64,000 nt of DNA from Thermoanaerobacterium sp. RBIITD (GCF_900205865.1 NZ_LT906662.1:3175411-3239410); one strand, 5' to 3'; shown: positions 17,444 through 26,262, numbered from the stretch's first letter. Notes: generated from the sequence alone by a model not told the origin. Made by a program: numbers and translations.

Positions 17444-17581
17444 ATGAAAAAAATGTTGATCGTTATAACTATTGTTTCTTTAATGCTTATTGGCGTATAT
17501 TTTTTAAAATTTAATACAGCAAAAAAAATACCAGATAGTGCAAAATTGGTTTATATAAAGGAGGAATTAAAATGGCTGTAG
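17444..17581 (+). CDS. 45-residue single-pass membrane peptide, unknown
   Basis: MKKMLIVITIV start, one hydrophobic helix at about 4-22, then a charged tail (KIPDSAKLVYIKEELKWL). ATG has a good site, GAGGTGG, 6 nt upstream. Its last 10 bases overlap the dodecin start (the ribosome site of dodecin lies within this frame), which suggests translational coupling. It comes right after a sigma-G-like promoter, so it is probably made in the forespore. No family recognised. Confidence 0.6.
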   Translation: MKKMLIVITIVSLMLIGVYFLKFNTAKKIPDSAKLVYIKEELKWL

Positions 17582-17775
17582 TAAAAATATTAAATGTTGT
17601 AGGAGATTCAACAAAAAGTTGGGATGATGCCATTCAAAATGCGGTTGCAGAAGCATCAAAAACAGTTGATAATATTTCGGGTATCGAAGTAATGAATCAA
17701 ACAGCTAATGTCAAAGACGGTAAAATAGTCGAATACAAAGCAAATTTGCAGATTGCATTTAGAGTTGAAAGATAA
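17572..17775 (+). CDS. Dodecin family flavin-binding protein
   Basis: 67-residue protein with the dodecin pattern: KILNVVGDSTKSWDDAIQNA, VAEASKTVDNISGIEV and VEYKANLQIAFRVE. Dodecins form hollow 12-mers that store riboflavin, FMN or coenzyme A. The usual bacterial flavin-stacking Trp (RWFEV) is replaced here by SGIEV, so flavin binding is uncertain. Placed inside a sporulation operon between sigF and spoVAC, which suggests a forespore role. AAAGGAGG ribosome site. Confidence 0.85.
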   Translation: MAVVKILNVVGDSTKSWDDAIQNAVAEASKTVDNISGIEVMNQTANVKDGKIVEYKANLQIAFRVER

Positions 17776-17777
17776 AT

Positions 17778-17803
17778 TTGGTGCACCAGATTTGGTGCAC
17801 CAA
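17778..17803 (+). repeat. 11-bp inverted repeat made of two copies of a 10-bp palindrome
   Basis: TTGGTGCACCA and TGGTGCACCAA flank a 4-nt loop. Each arm also contains the palindrome TGGTGCACCA. No T run follows, and the spoVAC ribosome site begins a few bases later. It could be an attenuating hairpin, a processing site or a protein operator. Confidence 0.8.
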
Positions 17804-17819
17804 TAATGGAGGTTTTATT

Positions 17820-18266
17820 ATGGAAAAAGATATAAAAAAACAGCAAGAATATAAAGATATAGCACAAAAATACGAACCAAAACCTACGTTATTAAAAAAT
17901 ATGATTTGGGCTTTTATTGTTGGCGGTCTAATATGTGATATCGGACAGATATTTCAAAATCTATTTGTATCACATGGAATGAAGCCTGAACAAGCAGGCA
18001 CACCAGTTGCTATATTAATGGTTTTTTTAGGTGCATTCTTTACAGGCATTGGTGTTTATGATGACCTTGGGAGATTCGCTGGTGCAGGTTCAGTTGTACC
18101 TATAACAGGTTTTGCTAATTCTATTGTATCACCAGCAATGGAATTTAAAAGAGAAGGATATGTATTTGGCGTTGCCTCAAGAATGTTTAATATAGCGGGA
18201 CCTGTAATAGTTTATGGGGTTGGCACATCAATTCTTGTAGGAATAATTTATTATTTTCTTAAATGA
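17820..18266 (+). CDS. spoVAC: Stage V sporulation protein AC
   Basis: Membrane subunit of the SpoVA channel that imports dipicolinic acid into the developing spore and releases it on germination; SpoVAC acts as a mechanosensitive channel in B. subtilis. 148 residues with hydrophobic segments at about 28-45, 58-85, 90-105 and 125-147. ATG 17820 chosen (GGAGG 9 nt before); the upstream TTG lies inside the hairpin between genes. Confidence 0.94.
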   Translation: MEKDIKKQQEYKDIAQKYEPKPTLLKNMIWAFIVGGLICDIGQIFQNLFVSHGMKPEQAGTPVAILMVFLGAFFTGIGVYDDLGRFAGAGSVVPITGFANSIVSPAMEFKREGYVFGVASRMFNIAGPVIVYGVGTSILVGIIYYFLK

Positions 18267-18279
18267 AAGGTGATAAAAT

Positions 18280-19293
18280 ATGGCTCTAAAAAGAATTGGA
18301 TCACAAACAGTTAAATTTGTGAACCCACCTACAATATTATCATCAGGGACAATAGTAGGCCCTAAAGAGGGACAAGGTCCTTTGAAAGATTATTTTGATA
18401 TGATTTTAACAGATGATACTTATGGAGAAAAAAGTTGGGAAAAAGCAGAATGCAAAATGTTTCAGGATTCTGTGAATCTCGCTTTAAAAAAAGCAAATCT
18501 AAATATTACAGATATAGATTATTTAATTGGCGGCGACCTATTAAATCAAATTATTACTTCAAGCTTTGCTGCAAGGCAATTTAATGTACCAACATTTGGT
18601 TTATATGGTGCATGTTCTACGATGGCAGAGGGGCTTTCAATAGGCTCAATGCTTATAGATGGGGGATATGCCGACTATGTAATTGCTACAACCGCAAGCC
18701 ATTTTTCAACAGCCGAAAGGCAATACAGGTTTCCATTGGAACAAGGCATCCAAAGGCCATTTACATCACAATGGACAGTAACGGGCTCGGGCTCATCTTT
18801 ATTAAGTTCTACGGGAAATGGTCCTTATATTACACATGTAACAACAGGTAAAGTAGTAGACCTAGGAATAAAGGATGCAAACAATATGGGAGCTGCAATG
18901 GCCCCTGCTGCGGCCGATACGATAATAGCACATTTTAAAGATACGGGATTTACTATAAATGATTATGACTTAATAATTACTGGAGATATGGCAAGAGTTG
19001 GTAAAAACATATTAATGGAATTACTTACAAAGGAAGGCTATGATATTGAAAGCAAATATAAAGACTGTGGTATTGAAATATTTGATGAAACACAGGATGT
19101 TCACTCAGGTGGCAGTGGTGCGGGTTGCTCAGCGGTGGTCTTAAATGGATGGCTTTTAAATCAAATTAATAATGGAATTTACAATAGAATTTTATTTGTA
19201 GCAACAGGTGCATTATTATCACCAACTAGCGCACAGCAAGGAGAATCCATTCCAGGCATAGCACATGCTGTTACAATTACAGGACATATTTAG
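18280..19293 (+). CDS. spoVAD: Stage V sporulation protein AD
   Basis: Soluble, thiolase-fold subunit of the SpoVA complex that binds dipicolinic acid on the outer face of the spore inner membrane. 337 residues, normal length; typical stretches include FGLYGACSTMAEGLSIG near 108-124 and FDETQDVHSGGSGAGCSA near 268-285. Ribosome site AAAGGTG, 13 nt after spoVAC; spoVAE follows closely. Confidence 0.95.
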   Translation: MALKRIGSQTVKFVNPPTILSSGTIVGPKEGQGPLKDYFDMILTDDTYGEKSWEKAECKMFQDSVNLALKKANLNITDIDYLIGGDLLNQIITSSFAARQFNVPTFGLYGACSTMAEGLSIGSMLIDGGYADYVIATTASHFSTAERQYRFPLEQGIQRPFTSQWTVTGSGSSLLSSTGNGPYITHVTTGKVVDLGIKDANNMGAAMAPAAADTIIAHFKDTGFTINDYDLIITGDMARVGKNILMELLTKEGYDIESKYKDCGIEIFDETQDVHSGGSGAGCSAVVLNGWLLNQINNGIYNRILFVATGALLSPTSAQQGESIPGIAHAVTITGHI

Positions 19294-19306
19294 GAGGAAG
19301 ATAAAA

Positions 19307-19663
19307 ATGGATTATATAAGGGCCTTTATTGTTGGCGGTATAATCTGTGTTATAGCACAAATATTGATAGATAAGACAAAATTAACACCTGGACGTATTT
19401 TAGTCTTATATGTTACACTTGGTGCTATATTAGGCGGAATTGGCATTTATAAAAAATTAATTGATATAGGTGGCGCAGGTGCTACAATCCCAATTCTTGG
19501 TTTCGGTAATTCATTAGCGCAAGGTGCAATAAAAGCGGTAAAAAAAGATGGTATTACAGGTGCTTTTACAGGTGGACTAACAGCAACTGCTGGTGGTATT
19601 GCTGCAGCAGTATTTTTTGGTTACTTATTTTCGATTATATTTACACCTAAAACTAAAAAATAA
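19307..19663 (+). CDS. spoVAE: Stage V sporulation protein AE
   Basis: Third SpoVA subunit, 118 residues and nearly all hydrophobic (SpoVAEb type): MDYIRAFIVGGIICVIAQ, GRILVLYVTLGAILGGIG, ITGAFTGGLTATAGGIAAA. ATG 19307 chosen because GGAGGAAG precedes it; the longer frame begins inside spoVAD. Only AC, AD and AE are present, the minimal set of Clostridia. A terminator follows. Confidence 0.93.
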   Translation: MDYIRAFIVGGIICVIAQILIDKTKLTPGRILVLYVTLGAILGGIGIYKKLIDIGGAGATIPILGFGNSLAQGAIKAVKKDGITGAFTGGLTATAGGIAAAVFFGYLFSIIFTPKTKK

Positions 19664-19678
19664 ATTATTAAATTTTAA

Positions 19679-19711
19679 AAGCATAATTGAAAAGATTATG
19701 CTTATTTTTTT
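19679..19711 (+). terminator. Rho-independent terminator after spoVAE
   Basis: 9-bp stem AAGCATAAT / ATTATGCTT, 7-nt loop, then A and seven T. Confidence 0.85.
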
Positions 19712-19720
19712 GTTGAAATA

Positions 19721-19729
19721 TGGTATAAT
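19721..19729 (+). promoter_or_regulatory. Extended -10 element of the cca operon
   Basis: TGGTATAAT, an extended -10 hexamer, about 40 nt before the inferred start of the next gene. No convincing -35 was seen; it may lie in the terminator T run. Confidence 0.4.
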
Positions 19730-19767
19730 ATTTTAAACTGATAATCGTTTGAAGGGTAGGGTTTTAT

Positions 19768-20955
19768 ATAAAAAAGTATATATTAGATTTACTTAAGAAA
19801 ATTTCGGCTGATATGAATGTTAAATCATATATTGTCGGAGGATACATAAGAGACAAGATTTTAAATGTAGAGAGTAATGATATAGATGTTACCGTTGAGG
19901 GTGATGGAATTCAATTTGCTTCTGAGTTAAATAAATTTTTAAAAGGTGCATTAGAACTACATCCTGATTTTAAAACTGCATCAATAAAAACGGATGAATA
20001 TCTAATAGATATCGTGTCAGCTAGGAAGGAATATTATATTCATCCTGGAGCATTGCCAAAGGTAGAGTTTGCCGACATAACAGAAGACATAAAAAGAAGG
20101 GATTTCACTATAAACATGTTGGCATTTGACATAGCAAATAATAAATTATTAGATTTATATAATGGTATCGACGATATAAATAAAAAAGTAATTAGAGTTG
20201 TCCATAATATGAGCTTCATTGATGATCCGACTCGCATATTTAGAGCTTTAAGATATAGTGGCAGGTTAAACTTTAAAATAGAGCCAAATACCGAAAGATT
20301 GATGATACAATCTATTGCTGATGGTTACATTAATAATATATCGTCTGATAGAATTATGAATGAAATATATTTGATATTACTTGAAAACGAACCTGAGACT
20401 ATCATTGAAAAAATGAAATTTTATTCAATTGATAAAGAAATATTTAAAGAAATTAAGATAAATTCAAGAAGTTTAAATACTTTAATTGATGATGGTAATC
20501 TTTTGTTATATAGATTTATATTGATGTTTTACTACATTGACAAAGCAGGCTTAAATTATATATGTGAAAGGTATAATCTTAAAAGCGAATTTTCCAACTC
20601 ACTAAATTGTCTAATAGAATTAAGAGGAAGATTAAAATTAGTAAAAAATGATAATATTTTAATCTACAATATATTTAAAGACAAGAGAATAGAGATTTTA
20701 AAAGCTTTATATATAATGGAAAATGAAGATATTAAAAAAGCTATTGACATTTATTTAAAAAAATTAATGCTATTAAAGCTTGAAGTTGATGGCAATGATA
20801 TAATGAAATTAGGACTAAAACCATCTCCTATTTATAAGATAATTCTCAGTAAAATTTTTAATAACAAGTTATCTGGTAAAATAAGAGATAAGAAAGATGA
20901 ATTAAATCTTTTAAAAATATACGTAGAAAAAGTAAAAAGAGGTGAATCAATATGA
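19768..20955 (+). CDS. CCA tRNA nucleotidyltransferase / poly(A) polymerase family, apparent ATA start
   Basis: Class II nucleotidyltransferase that adds CCA (or A) to RNA 3' ends. Motifs: YIVGGYIRDKI, the metal-binding DIDVTV, RRDFTINMLAFD, DDPTRIFRALRYSGR (tRNA-binding neck). The first ATG in frame (19813) leaves only five residues before YIVGG, cutting a helix that homologues have. Upstream the frame is open to ATA 19768, which gives MKKYILDLLKKISADM and lies 6-7 nt after AAGGGTAGGG; there is no ATG, GTG or TTG in between. I infer an ATA start. A conservative reading would begin at 19813. The M50 protease start overlaps its stop. Confidence 0.85.
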   Translation: MKKYILDLLKKISADMNVKSYIVGGYIRDKILNVESNDIDVTVEGDGIQFASELNKFLKGALELHPDFKTASIKTDEYLIDIVSARKEYYIHPGALPKVEFADITEDIKRRDFTINMLAFDIANNKLLDLYNGIDDINKKVIRVVHNMSFIDDPTRIFRALRYSGRLNFKIEPNTERLMIQSIADGYINNISSDRIMNEIYLILLENEPETIIEKMKFYSIDKEIFKEIKINSRSLNTLIDDGNLLLYRFILMFYYIDKAGLNYICERYNLKSEFSNSLNCLIELRGRLKLVKNDNILIYNIFKDKRIEILKALYIMENEDIKKAIDIYLKKLMLLKLEVDGNDIMKLGLKPSPIYKIILSKIFNNKLSGKIRDKKDELNLLKIYVEKVKRGESI

Positions 20956-21563
20956 ACTTTATTATAAGTTACTTAATAAGAATACCGGCATTGATAATCG
21001 CTATGAGTTTTCATGAATATAGTCATGGTTTTGTTGCTGATAAATTAGGTGACCCTACTCCAAGGCAGAATGGTAGGTTGACTCTTAATCCACTAGCACA
21101 TATAGATCCATTAGGACTTTTGATGTTATTTATAATCTATTTTGGTTGGGCAAAACCTGTTCCTATAAATCCATATTATTTTAAAGATAGGAGAAAAGGT
21201 GTACTTTATGTGTCATTAGCAGGACCTTTATCAAATGTTTTATTAGCAGCAATTACAAAGATTTTACTAAATTTTTTCGTGAATGTTCCTATATTAGGTG
21301 CTATTTTATATAGCTTATACAAATACAATTTAGTTTTTGCGGTATTTAACATAATACCTGTACCACCACTTGACGGTTCTAAAGTTTTATGGAGTCTTCT
21401 TCCTCCTAAGCAGGCATATACATTTTCACAATATGAACAATTTGGACAGATTGCATTGCTTTTGTTATTATTTACTGGTGTAATTAGCAATATAATGAAT
21501 CCATTAGTGTATGGTCTCGACACATTAATATCGACTATTTTAATTCCATTTGGGGTGGGATAA
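20952..21563 (+). CDS. Site-2 protease family (M50) membrane metalloprotease
   Basis: 203-residue polytopic protein of the compact M50 type. HEYSH near residue 20 is the zinc-binding HExxH, and NIIPVPPLDGSKVLW near 133-147 carries the third ligand in the NPxPPLDG-like motif. Begins inside the stop codon of the previous gene (ATGA) and its own stop overlaps the scpA start by one base, so translation is coupled. Homologues usually sit before scpA in clostridia; substrate unknown. Confidence 0.9.
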   Translation: MNFIISYLIRIPALIIAMSFHEYSHGFVADKLGDPTPRQNGRLTLNPLAHIDPLGLLMLFIIYFGWAKPVPINPYYFKDRRKGVLYVSLAGPLSNVLLAAITKILLNFFVNVPILGAILYSLYKYNLVFAVFNIIPVPPLDGSKVLWSLLPPKQAYTFSQYEQFGQIALLLLLFTGVISNIMNPLVYGLDTLISTILIPFGVG

Positions 21564-22273
21564 TGTACAACATAAAGATAGAAACATTTGAAGGTCCTTT
21601 CGACCTTTTGTTTCATCTAATTGAGAAAAATGAAATAGATATAAGAGATATTCCTATTGCAAAAGTTCTTGATCAATATATGGAATATTTAAATACTATG
21701 CAAGAATTAGACCTTGATGTTACAACGGAATTCATATTAATGGCAGCTACTTTGCTTGAAATTAAGTCCAGTATGCTTTTGCCAAAAGTGCAGGCTGATG
21801 GTAGACAGATGGAGATGGAGGAAGCTGATCCAAGAGAAGAGCTCGTGGAGAGGTTATTGGAGTACAAAAAATATAAAATGTTTGCAAATGAGTTAAAAAA
21901 ATTAAATCTATACGGAATGAGATTTTTTAGAGAAATCCCAGATATAAAGTATATAGATAAGTCATTGTCATTAAAATATACTGCATCTGACCTTAAAAGT
22001 GCATATTTAAAGATAACTAATAAATTAAATAATAACATAATGCCGATTAAATATGCAAAAGATAAATTTACAGTAGAAGATAAAATCAAGCAGTTTATTG
22101 ATAAATTAGTTTTACGACCTTTCATTAAGTTTAGTGAATTTATACGAAATTGTCAAAAGATAGAAAAAGTTGTTTCATTTATGGCTTTGTTGGAGCTTGT
22201 AAAATTAAATAAAATTATAGCGGAACAAAATAAAATTTTTGGCGATATTATTATTAAAAGGCAGCAGAGGTGA
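21563..22273 (+). CDS. scpA: Segregation and condensation protein A
   Basis: Kleisin subunit that bridges the two heads of SMC in the bacterial condensin. 236 residues; N-terminal FEGPFDLLFHLIEKNEIDI and the following DIPIAKVLDQYMEYL helix bind the SMC neck, a variable acidic centre follows (QMEMEEADPREEL), and the C-terminal winged helix (FMALLELVKLNKI) binds the SMC cap. ScpB follows 4 nt after its stop. Confidence 0.96.
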   Translation: MYNIKIETFEGPFDLLFHLIEKNEIDIRDIPIAKVLDQYMEYLNTMQELDLDVTTEFILMAATLLEIKSSMLLPKVQADGRQMEMEEADPREELVERLLEYKKYKMFANELKKLNLYGMRFFREIPDIKYIDKSLSLKYTASDLKSAYLKITNKLNNNIMPIKYAKDKFTVEDKIKQFIDKLVLRPFIKFSEFIRNCQKIEKVVSFMALLELVKLNKIIAEQNKIFGDIIIKRQQR

Positions 22274-22277
22274 AAGC

Positions 22278-22784
22278 ATGAATATAGATTGTGTAGTAGA
22301 ATCGATTTTATTTGCGGCAGGAAGTCCAATTAAATTAAAAACACTTAGTGATGTTTTAGGAGTTTCTATTGATGATGTTAAATCTGCTTATGCGAGATTA
22401 AAAAAGTTATATAATGACAATGATCGCGGAATAGATATTATAATGGTAAATAATGCTCTTGAAATGTGTTCAAATGAAAAATATGCAGATTACATAAAGA
22501 AGGCTTTAGGACTCGACATAAAACAGGGACTTTCACAGGCTGCACTCGAAGTCCTTTCAATAATAGCATATAATCAACCAATTACAAGAATAGATATAGA
22601 AAAAATAAGAGGTGTTAAGTGCGAAAAAGCTCTAAACACACTACTTGAGTTCAACTTAATTAAAGAAAATGGTAGAGTGAATGGGCCAGGAAGAGCTATT
22701 TTATATTCAACAACAGATGATTTTCTAAAATATTTTAATTTGCCTTCTTTAAAGGATTTACCACCACTAAATGATGTAACATAG
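22278..22784 (+). CDS. scpB: Segregation and condensation protein B
   Basis: Forms tandem winged-helix dimers that bind ScpA. 168 residues with ESILFAAGSPIKL at the start, QAALEVLSIIAYNQPITRID in the middle and GRAILYSTTDDFLKYFNL near the end, all family hallmarks. ATG 22278 is preceded by AGAGGTGAAAG; an upstream in-frame ATG lies inside scpA and has no ribosome site. Confidence 0.95.
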   Translation: MNIDCVVESILFAAGSPIKLKTLSDVLGVSIDDVKSAYARLKKLYNDNDRGIDIIMVNNALEMCSNEKYADYIKKALGLDIKQGLSQAALEVLSIIAYNQPITRIDIEKIRGVKCEKALNTLLEFNLIKENGRVNGPGRAILYSTTDDFLKYFNLPSLKDLPPLNDVT

Positions 22785-22832
22785 TATTTTTTATATATTT
22801 ATGAAAAACAATAGAATAAAGAAGGTGTATTA

Positions 22833-23546
22833 GTGAATTATTTATACATAATAGCATTTTTTATATTTGTTATAATAATGATATATTTTTTACCATTGAC
22901 AATTAAGATCAAATTTAATAGTATAGGCAAAAATTTTATATTTGATATTTATGTATATGTTCTATATTTTTTTAAAATAGGTTTGTATAACATGTATTAT
23001 AAAAGTGTAGATGAAAATGACAGGCTTGAAATAGTTATTAAAACTTTATTTGGAATTAAATTATTTAACTTAGTAATTGATGTTGCAAATTTAACTATGA
23101 AAGATAAGAAACCAGTTATTGAGTATAATATACATAGAAAATCTCTGTTTAAGATTATACATAAAAAAAATAATAATAAAGTATTTAGCTTTCACGATAT
23201 AAAAAGGATATTACACACAATGTATATAAACAAAGATAATTTTTATAATACATATATTAATTTTTTAAGGACAATTACATTTAGAAAACTAAATGTTGAA
23301 ATTACAGAAGGCTTTAATGATGCAGCATTGACTTCAATTTTTTATGGTTTAATCAATGGTATTTTATATCCAGTGGTAACACATATTTATTATAATACTA
23401 AATTTTTAGCAAGGCCTCAAATAAGTATTAAACCATATTATGGTAAAACTGTGTTAGAAAGTAGCTTTGATTGCATATTAGATTTTAGATATGGTAATAT
23501 TATAATTAATGGTATAAAATTAATAAAGAATTTTAAATGGAGGTGA
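22833..23546 (+). CDS. DUF2953 domain protein
   Basis: 237 residues: one N-terminal membrane helix (about 3-23), a variable basic middle, and the C-terminal stretch TSIFYGLINGILYPVV followed by a beta-rich end. This is the layout of DUF2953 proteins, found beside ytfJ in many spore formers; function unknown. GTG start after AAGGTG. ytfJ starts 5 nt after its stop, so the two are probably co-expressed, perhaps late in sporulation. Confidence 0.82.
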   Translation: MNYLYIIAFFIFVIIMIYFLPLTIKIKFNSIGKNFIFDIYVYVLYFFKIGLYNMYYKSVDENDRLEIVIKTLFGIKLFNLVIDVANLTMKDKKPVIEYNIHRKSLFKIIHKKNNNKVFSFHDIKRILHTMYINKDNFYNTYINFLRTITFRKLNVEITEGFNDAALTSIFYGLINGILYPVVTHIYYNTKFLARPQISIKPYYGKTVLESSFDCILDFRYGNIIINGIKLIKNFKWR

Positions 23547-23551
23547 TCAGG

Positions 23552-24001
23552 ATGAGTGATCATCCGATAGAAGGTTTAATGAAAACAACAATGGAAAGTC
23601 TTAAAGACATGATTGATGTAAATACAATAGTAGGTGATGCCGTAGAAGCACCAGACGGGACGGTGATCATACCGATTTCTAGAGTAACTTTTGGATTCGC
23701 TGCTGGCGGAGGAGAATTCCAAAAATCTCAGGACAAAGATAAAAGTCAAGGACAGCAAGATAATCAAGAAGCGAAAATTCCTTTCGGTGGGGGGAGCGGT
23801 GCAGGAGTATCTGTGCAACCCGTAGCCTTTATGGTGGTTGGACAAGGTCAAATTAGACTTTTACCTGTTAATCAAAATGCTATGGTGGAAAGAATAATTG
23901 ATTTGGCGCCTAAATTAATGGAAGAGCTGCAGAATGTATTTGGGAAAAATAAAACATATAAAAAATCTACACCTATAACTGTTACGAATAATGTAGATTA
24001 A
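23552..24001 (+). CDS. ytfJ: GerW family sporulation protein YtfJ
   Basis: 149 residues; MSDHPIEGLMKTTMESLKDMI, then a glycine-rich region (GFAAGGGEF, FGGGSGAGVSVQPVAF) typical of the GerW/YtfJ family. In B. subtilis it is a forespore protein and in Bacillus the homologue GerW is needed for normal germination. ATG 23552 was chosen because GGAGGTGAT is 5 nt upstream; an ATG 15 nt earlier would include the ribosome site itself. Confidence 0.92.
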   Translation: MSDHPIEGLMKTTMESLKDMIDVNTIVGDAVEAPDGTVIIPISRVTFGFAAGGGEFQKSQDKDKSQGQQDNQEAKIPFGGGSGAGVSVQPVAFMVVGQGQIRLLPVNQNAMVERIIDLAPKLMEELQNVFGKNKTYKKSTPITVTNNVD

Positions 24002-24052
24002 TAATTTAATGCGGGGCATAATGTGAGGTATTTACATTTAAGGAGGACTAAA

Positions 24053-25207
24053 ATGAAAAAGCTAGTAACGTATTTACTTTTAACTAATTTCCTTATGTCC
24101 CCTATAACCATTAAAGCTGAAAACATAAAGGTACCACAAGTTGCGGCAAAAGCTGCGATTGTCATGGATCAAAATTCTGGTAGAATTTTATACGAAAAAA
24201 ATATTAACGAAAAATTGCCAATGGCTAGTACTACAAAAATTATGACACTGCTTTTGGCACTGGAATACGGAAATTTAAATGATATTGTTACAGTAAGCAA
24301 AAGAGCTGCAAGTGTAGGAGGTTCGTCAATATGGCTTTCAGCAGGTGAAAAGATATCTTTGTCGAATCTTTTATATGGGCTAATGCTTAATTCGGGAAAT
24401 GATGCAGCAACGGCGATAGCAGAACATATAGGTGGTAGTGTAGAAAATTTCGCTCGGATGATGAACATTAAAGCTAAAGAAATAGGTGCATACAATACAA
24501 ATTTTGTTACACCATCTGGTCTTGATATAGGCATAAAAGACCATTACACAACTGCTTACGATTTAGCACTTATTACAAGGTATGCTTTCAATAATTACAG
24601 TAAATTTGCTGAAATTGTTTCGACAAAAGAAAAAACAATACCTTGGAGTGGACGCGATTATGGGCGATATTTGAGAAATAAAAATAAGATGCTCTGGCAA
24701 TATGAAGGCGGAGATGGAGTTAAAACAGGATTTACTAATAAGGCTGGAAGATGCCTTGTTTCATCAGCAACAAGAGATGGGCATAGATTAATTTCTGTAG
24801 TTCTCAATAGTGGCCCTATGTGGGATGATTCACAAAATATTCTTGATTATTCTTTTGCAAAATATAAACCTTTAAACATAATTAAAAAGGGCCAAATAGT
24901 TAAAACTATAATTGTTCAAAATGGTAAAAGCAAATATCTACCATTGCTTTATAATGATGATTTTACATTGCCTGTTTCAGATGATGAAGTACTAAATATT
25001 AAAGTTAATATCGATATACCGAGAATAAAAAAAGCTCCTGTAGGCATAGGAGAAAAAATTGGTAGGGCAAGTATAGTTTTAAATGGCAGCGTCATGGGTT
25101 CCATAGATATAGTTTCTGGTAAAACAATTGATGAAAAAGATTATAAGTATAACCTTGAAACAATAATTAAAAATTGGTTAAATTTATTTCAATATGAAAA
25201 CTCTTAG
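24053..25207 (+). CDS. D-alanyl-D-alanine carboxypeptidase (DacB/PBP5-type)
   Basis: 384 residues with a signal peptide (1-22), the serine D,D-peptidase motifs ASTTKIM (S-x-x-K near 58), SGN (near 117) and KTGFT (near 225), a C-terminal beta domain and an amphipathic tail (NLETIIKNWLNLF). Paralogue of DacF at 14580, about one third identical by eye. ATG 24053 follows AAGGAGG. Downstream of ytfJ, so it may be the mother-cell cortex enzyme DacB; housekeeping DacA is the alternative. Confidence 0.88.
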   Translation: MKKLVTYLLLTNFLMSPITIKAENIKVPQVAAKAAIVMDQNSGRILYEKNINEKLPMASTTKIMTLLLALEYGNLNDIVTVSKRAASVGGSSIWLSAGEKISLSNLLYGLMLNSGNDAATAIAEHIGGSVENFARMMNIKAKEIGAYNTNFVTPSGLDIGIKDHYTTAYDLALITRYAFNNYSKFAEIVSTKEKTIPWSGRDYGRYLRNKNKMLWQYEGGDGVKTGFTNKAGRCLVSSATRDGHRLISVVLNSGPMWDDSQNILDYSFAKYKPLNIIKKGQIVKTIIVQNGKSKYLPLLYNDDFTLPVSDDEVLNIKVNIDIPRIKKAPVGIGEKIGRASIVLNGSVMGSIDIVSGKTIDEKDYKYNLETIIKNWLNLFQYENS

Positions 25208-25229
25208 CAAAATTTGCTAAGAGTTTTTT
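25201..25229 (+). terminator. Terminator after the D,D-carboxypeptidase gene
   Basis: Stem CTCTTAGCA / TGCTAAGAG, which includes the stop codon, followed by six T. Confidence 0.8.
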
Positions 25230-25296
25230 GTAACTATTTTTTTATTTGAGAATACTTTGATTATGTAAGGCTTTTTTATGTAAGGGGGATGATTAA

Positions 25297-26262
25297 ATGG
25301 CGAATAGGCTCGAATGCATTGATGCGGGTAGTGATTATTGTCCATGCTATTTAGCTGAGTTAAACGAGTGTATAACATGTTCGCAACTACAGGGGAAAAA
25401 ATTTTGTGATTGCAATTGGAAAGGAGTTTGCATATATCAAGAATATGTATGGGCAGGTAATAAAGCTAAGTCAACAAGAAATACAATTTTTTCAAATGTC
25501 ATTGATAAACAAAAAATAAACGATAGTTTACTGATATTGACACTTTCGGTACCAAATAAAATGGCAAGAGACCTTAATGAACCTGGCTCATACGTATTTT
25601 TGAGGGGAGTTTCAAGCCCATCTTTTTTTGATACTCCAATGTCAATTATGTACTCTGATGAAATGAAAGGAATAATAAAGGTTGCCATACAAATCAACGG
25701 TCCCAAAACGCGCTTAATTGATGAATGTAAAGGAGAAGTATACTTACGAGGACCATATTGGAATGGATTAATGGGGCATAGATATATAAAAGGTATTAGA
25801 AACTCTAAATGTTTAGTTGTTTTAAGAGGAATTGCACAAGCACCTGGCGTTATTGTAATTAATAAACTTCATAAAAATAATAATGACATTACTGTAATAA
25901 TTGATAAAGGAAAAATTGGAGAGAACTTCATCAATTCAAATTTGTCTGATTTGAAATTAAATATTCTAGAAACGGATTTATTGAGTATTGAAGGGCAAAA
26001 ACTTTTAAAAAATACGATTGCAGATAATGATATTAAGTTAATATATAGCGGTGGTTCTGATGAACAACATTTGAATATCCTTGATTATATAGATATGTTT
26101 AATAATGATGCATATCTTGCAGTATCAAATAATAATACAATATGCTGTGGAGAAGGAATATGCGGTAGCTGTGAGGTACAGATTGATGGACAGAAAATAA
26201 GATCTTGCAAAGTTCAGCTCGATGTAAGAAAGGCAATTGAAAGGAGGATTTTACATGCTTAA
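25297..26262 (+). CDS. PyrK-like FAD/NAD-binding iron-sulfur protein with Cys-rich N-terminus
   Basis: 321 residues in three parts. Residues 1-45 hold eight cysteines (7, 15, 17, 25, 28, 37, 39, 45), likely one or more metal or Fe-S sites. Residues 60-270 resemble the ferredoxin-NADP reductase/PyrK fold (GSYVFLRG, then KLIYSGGSDE). The C-terminus has a PyrK-type [2Fe-2S] motif CGEGICGSCEVQ...C. Such proteins pass electrons from NAD(P)H to a partner flavoprotein; the next gene overlaps it by 8 nt and is a flavoprotein. It is annotated in relatives as sulfide/dihydroorotate dehydrogenase-like, but no pyrD lies here. Confidence 0.75.
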   Translation: MANRLECIDAGSDYCPCYLAELNECITCSQLQGKKFCDCNWKGVCIYQEYVWAGNKAKSTRNTIFSNVIDKQKINDSLLILTLSVPNKMARDLNEPGSYVFLRGVSSPSFFDTPMSIMYSDEMKGIIKVAIQINGPKTRLIDECKGEVYLRGPYWNGLMGHRYIKGIRNSKCLVVLRGIAQAPGVIVINKLHKNNNDITVIIDKGKIGENFINSNLSDLKLNILETDLLSIEGQKLLKNTIADNDIKLIYSGGSDEQHLNILDYIDMFNNDAYLAVSNNNTICCGEGICGSCEVQIDGQKIRSCKVQLDVRKAIERRILHA

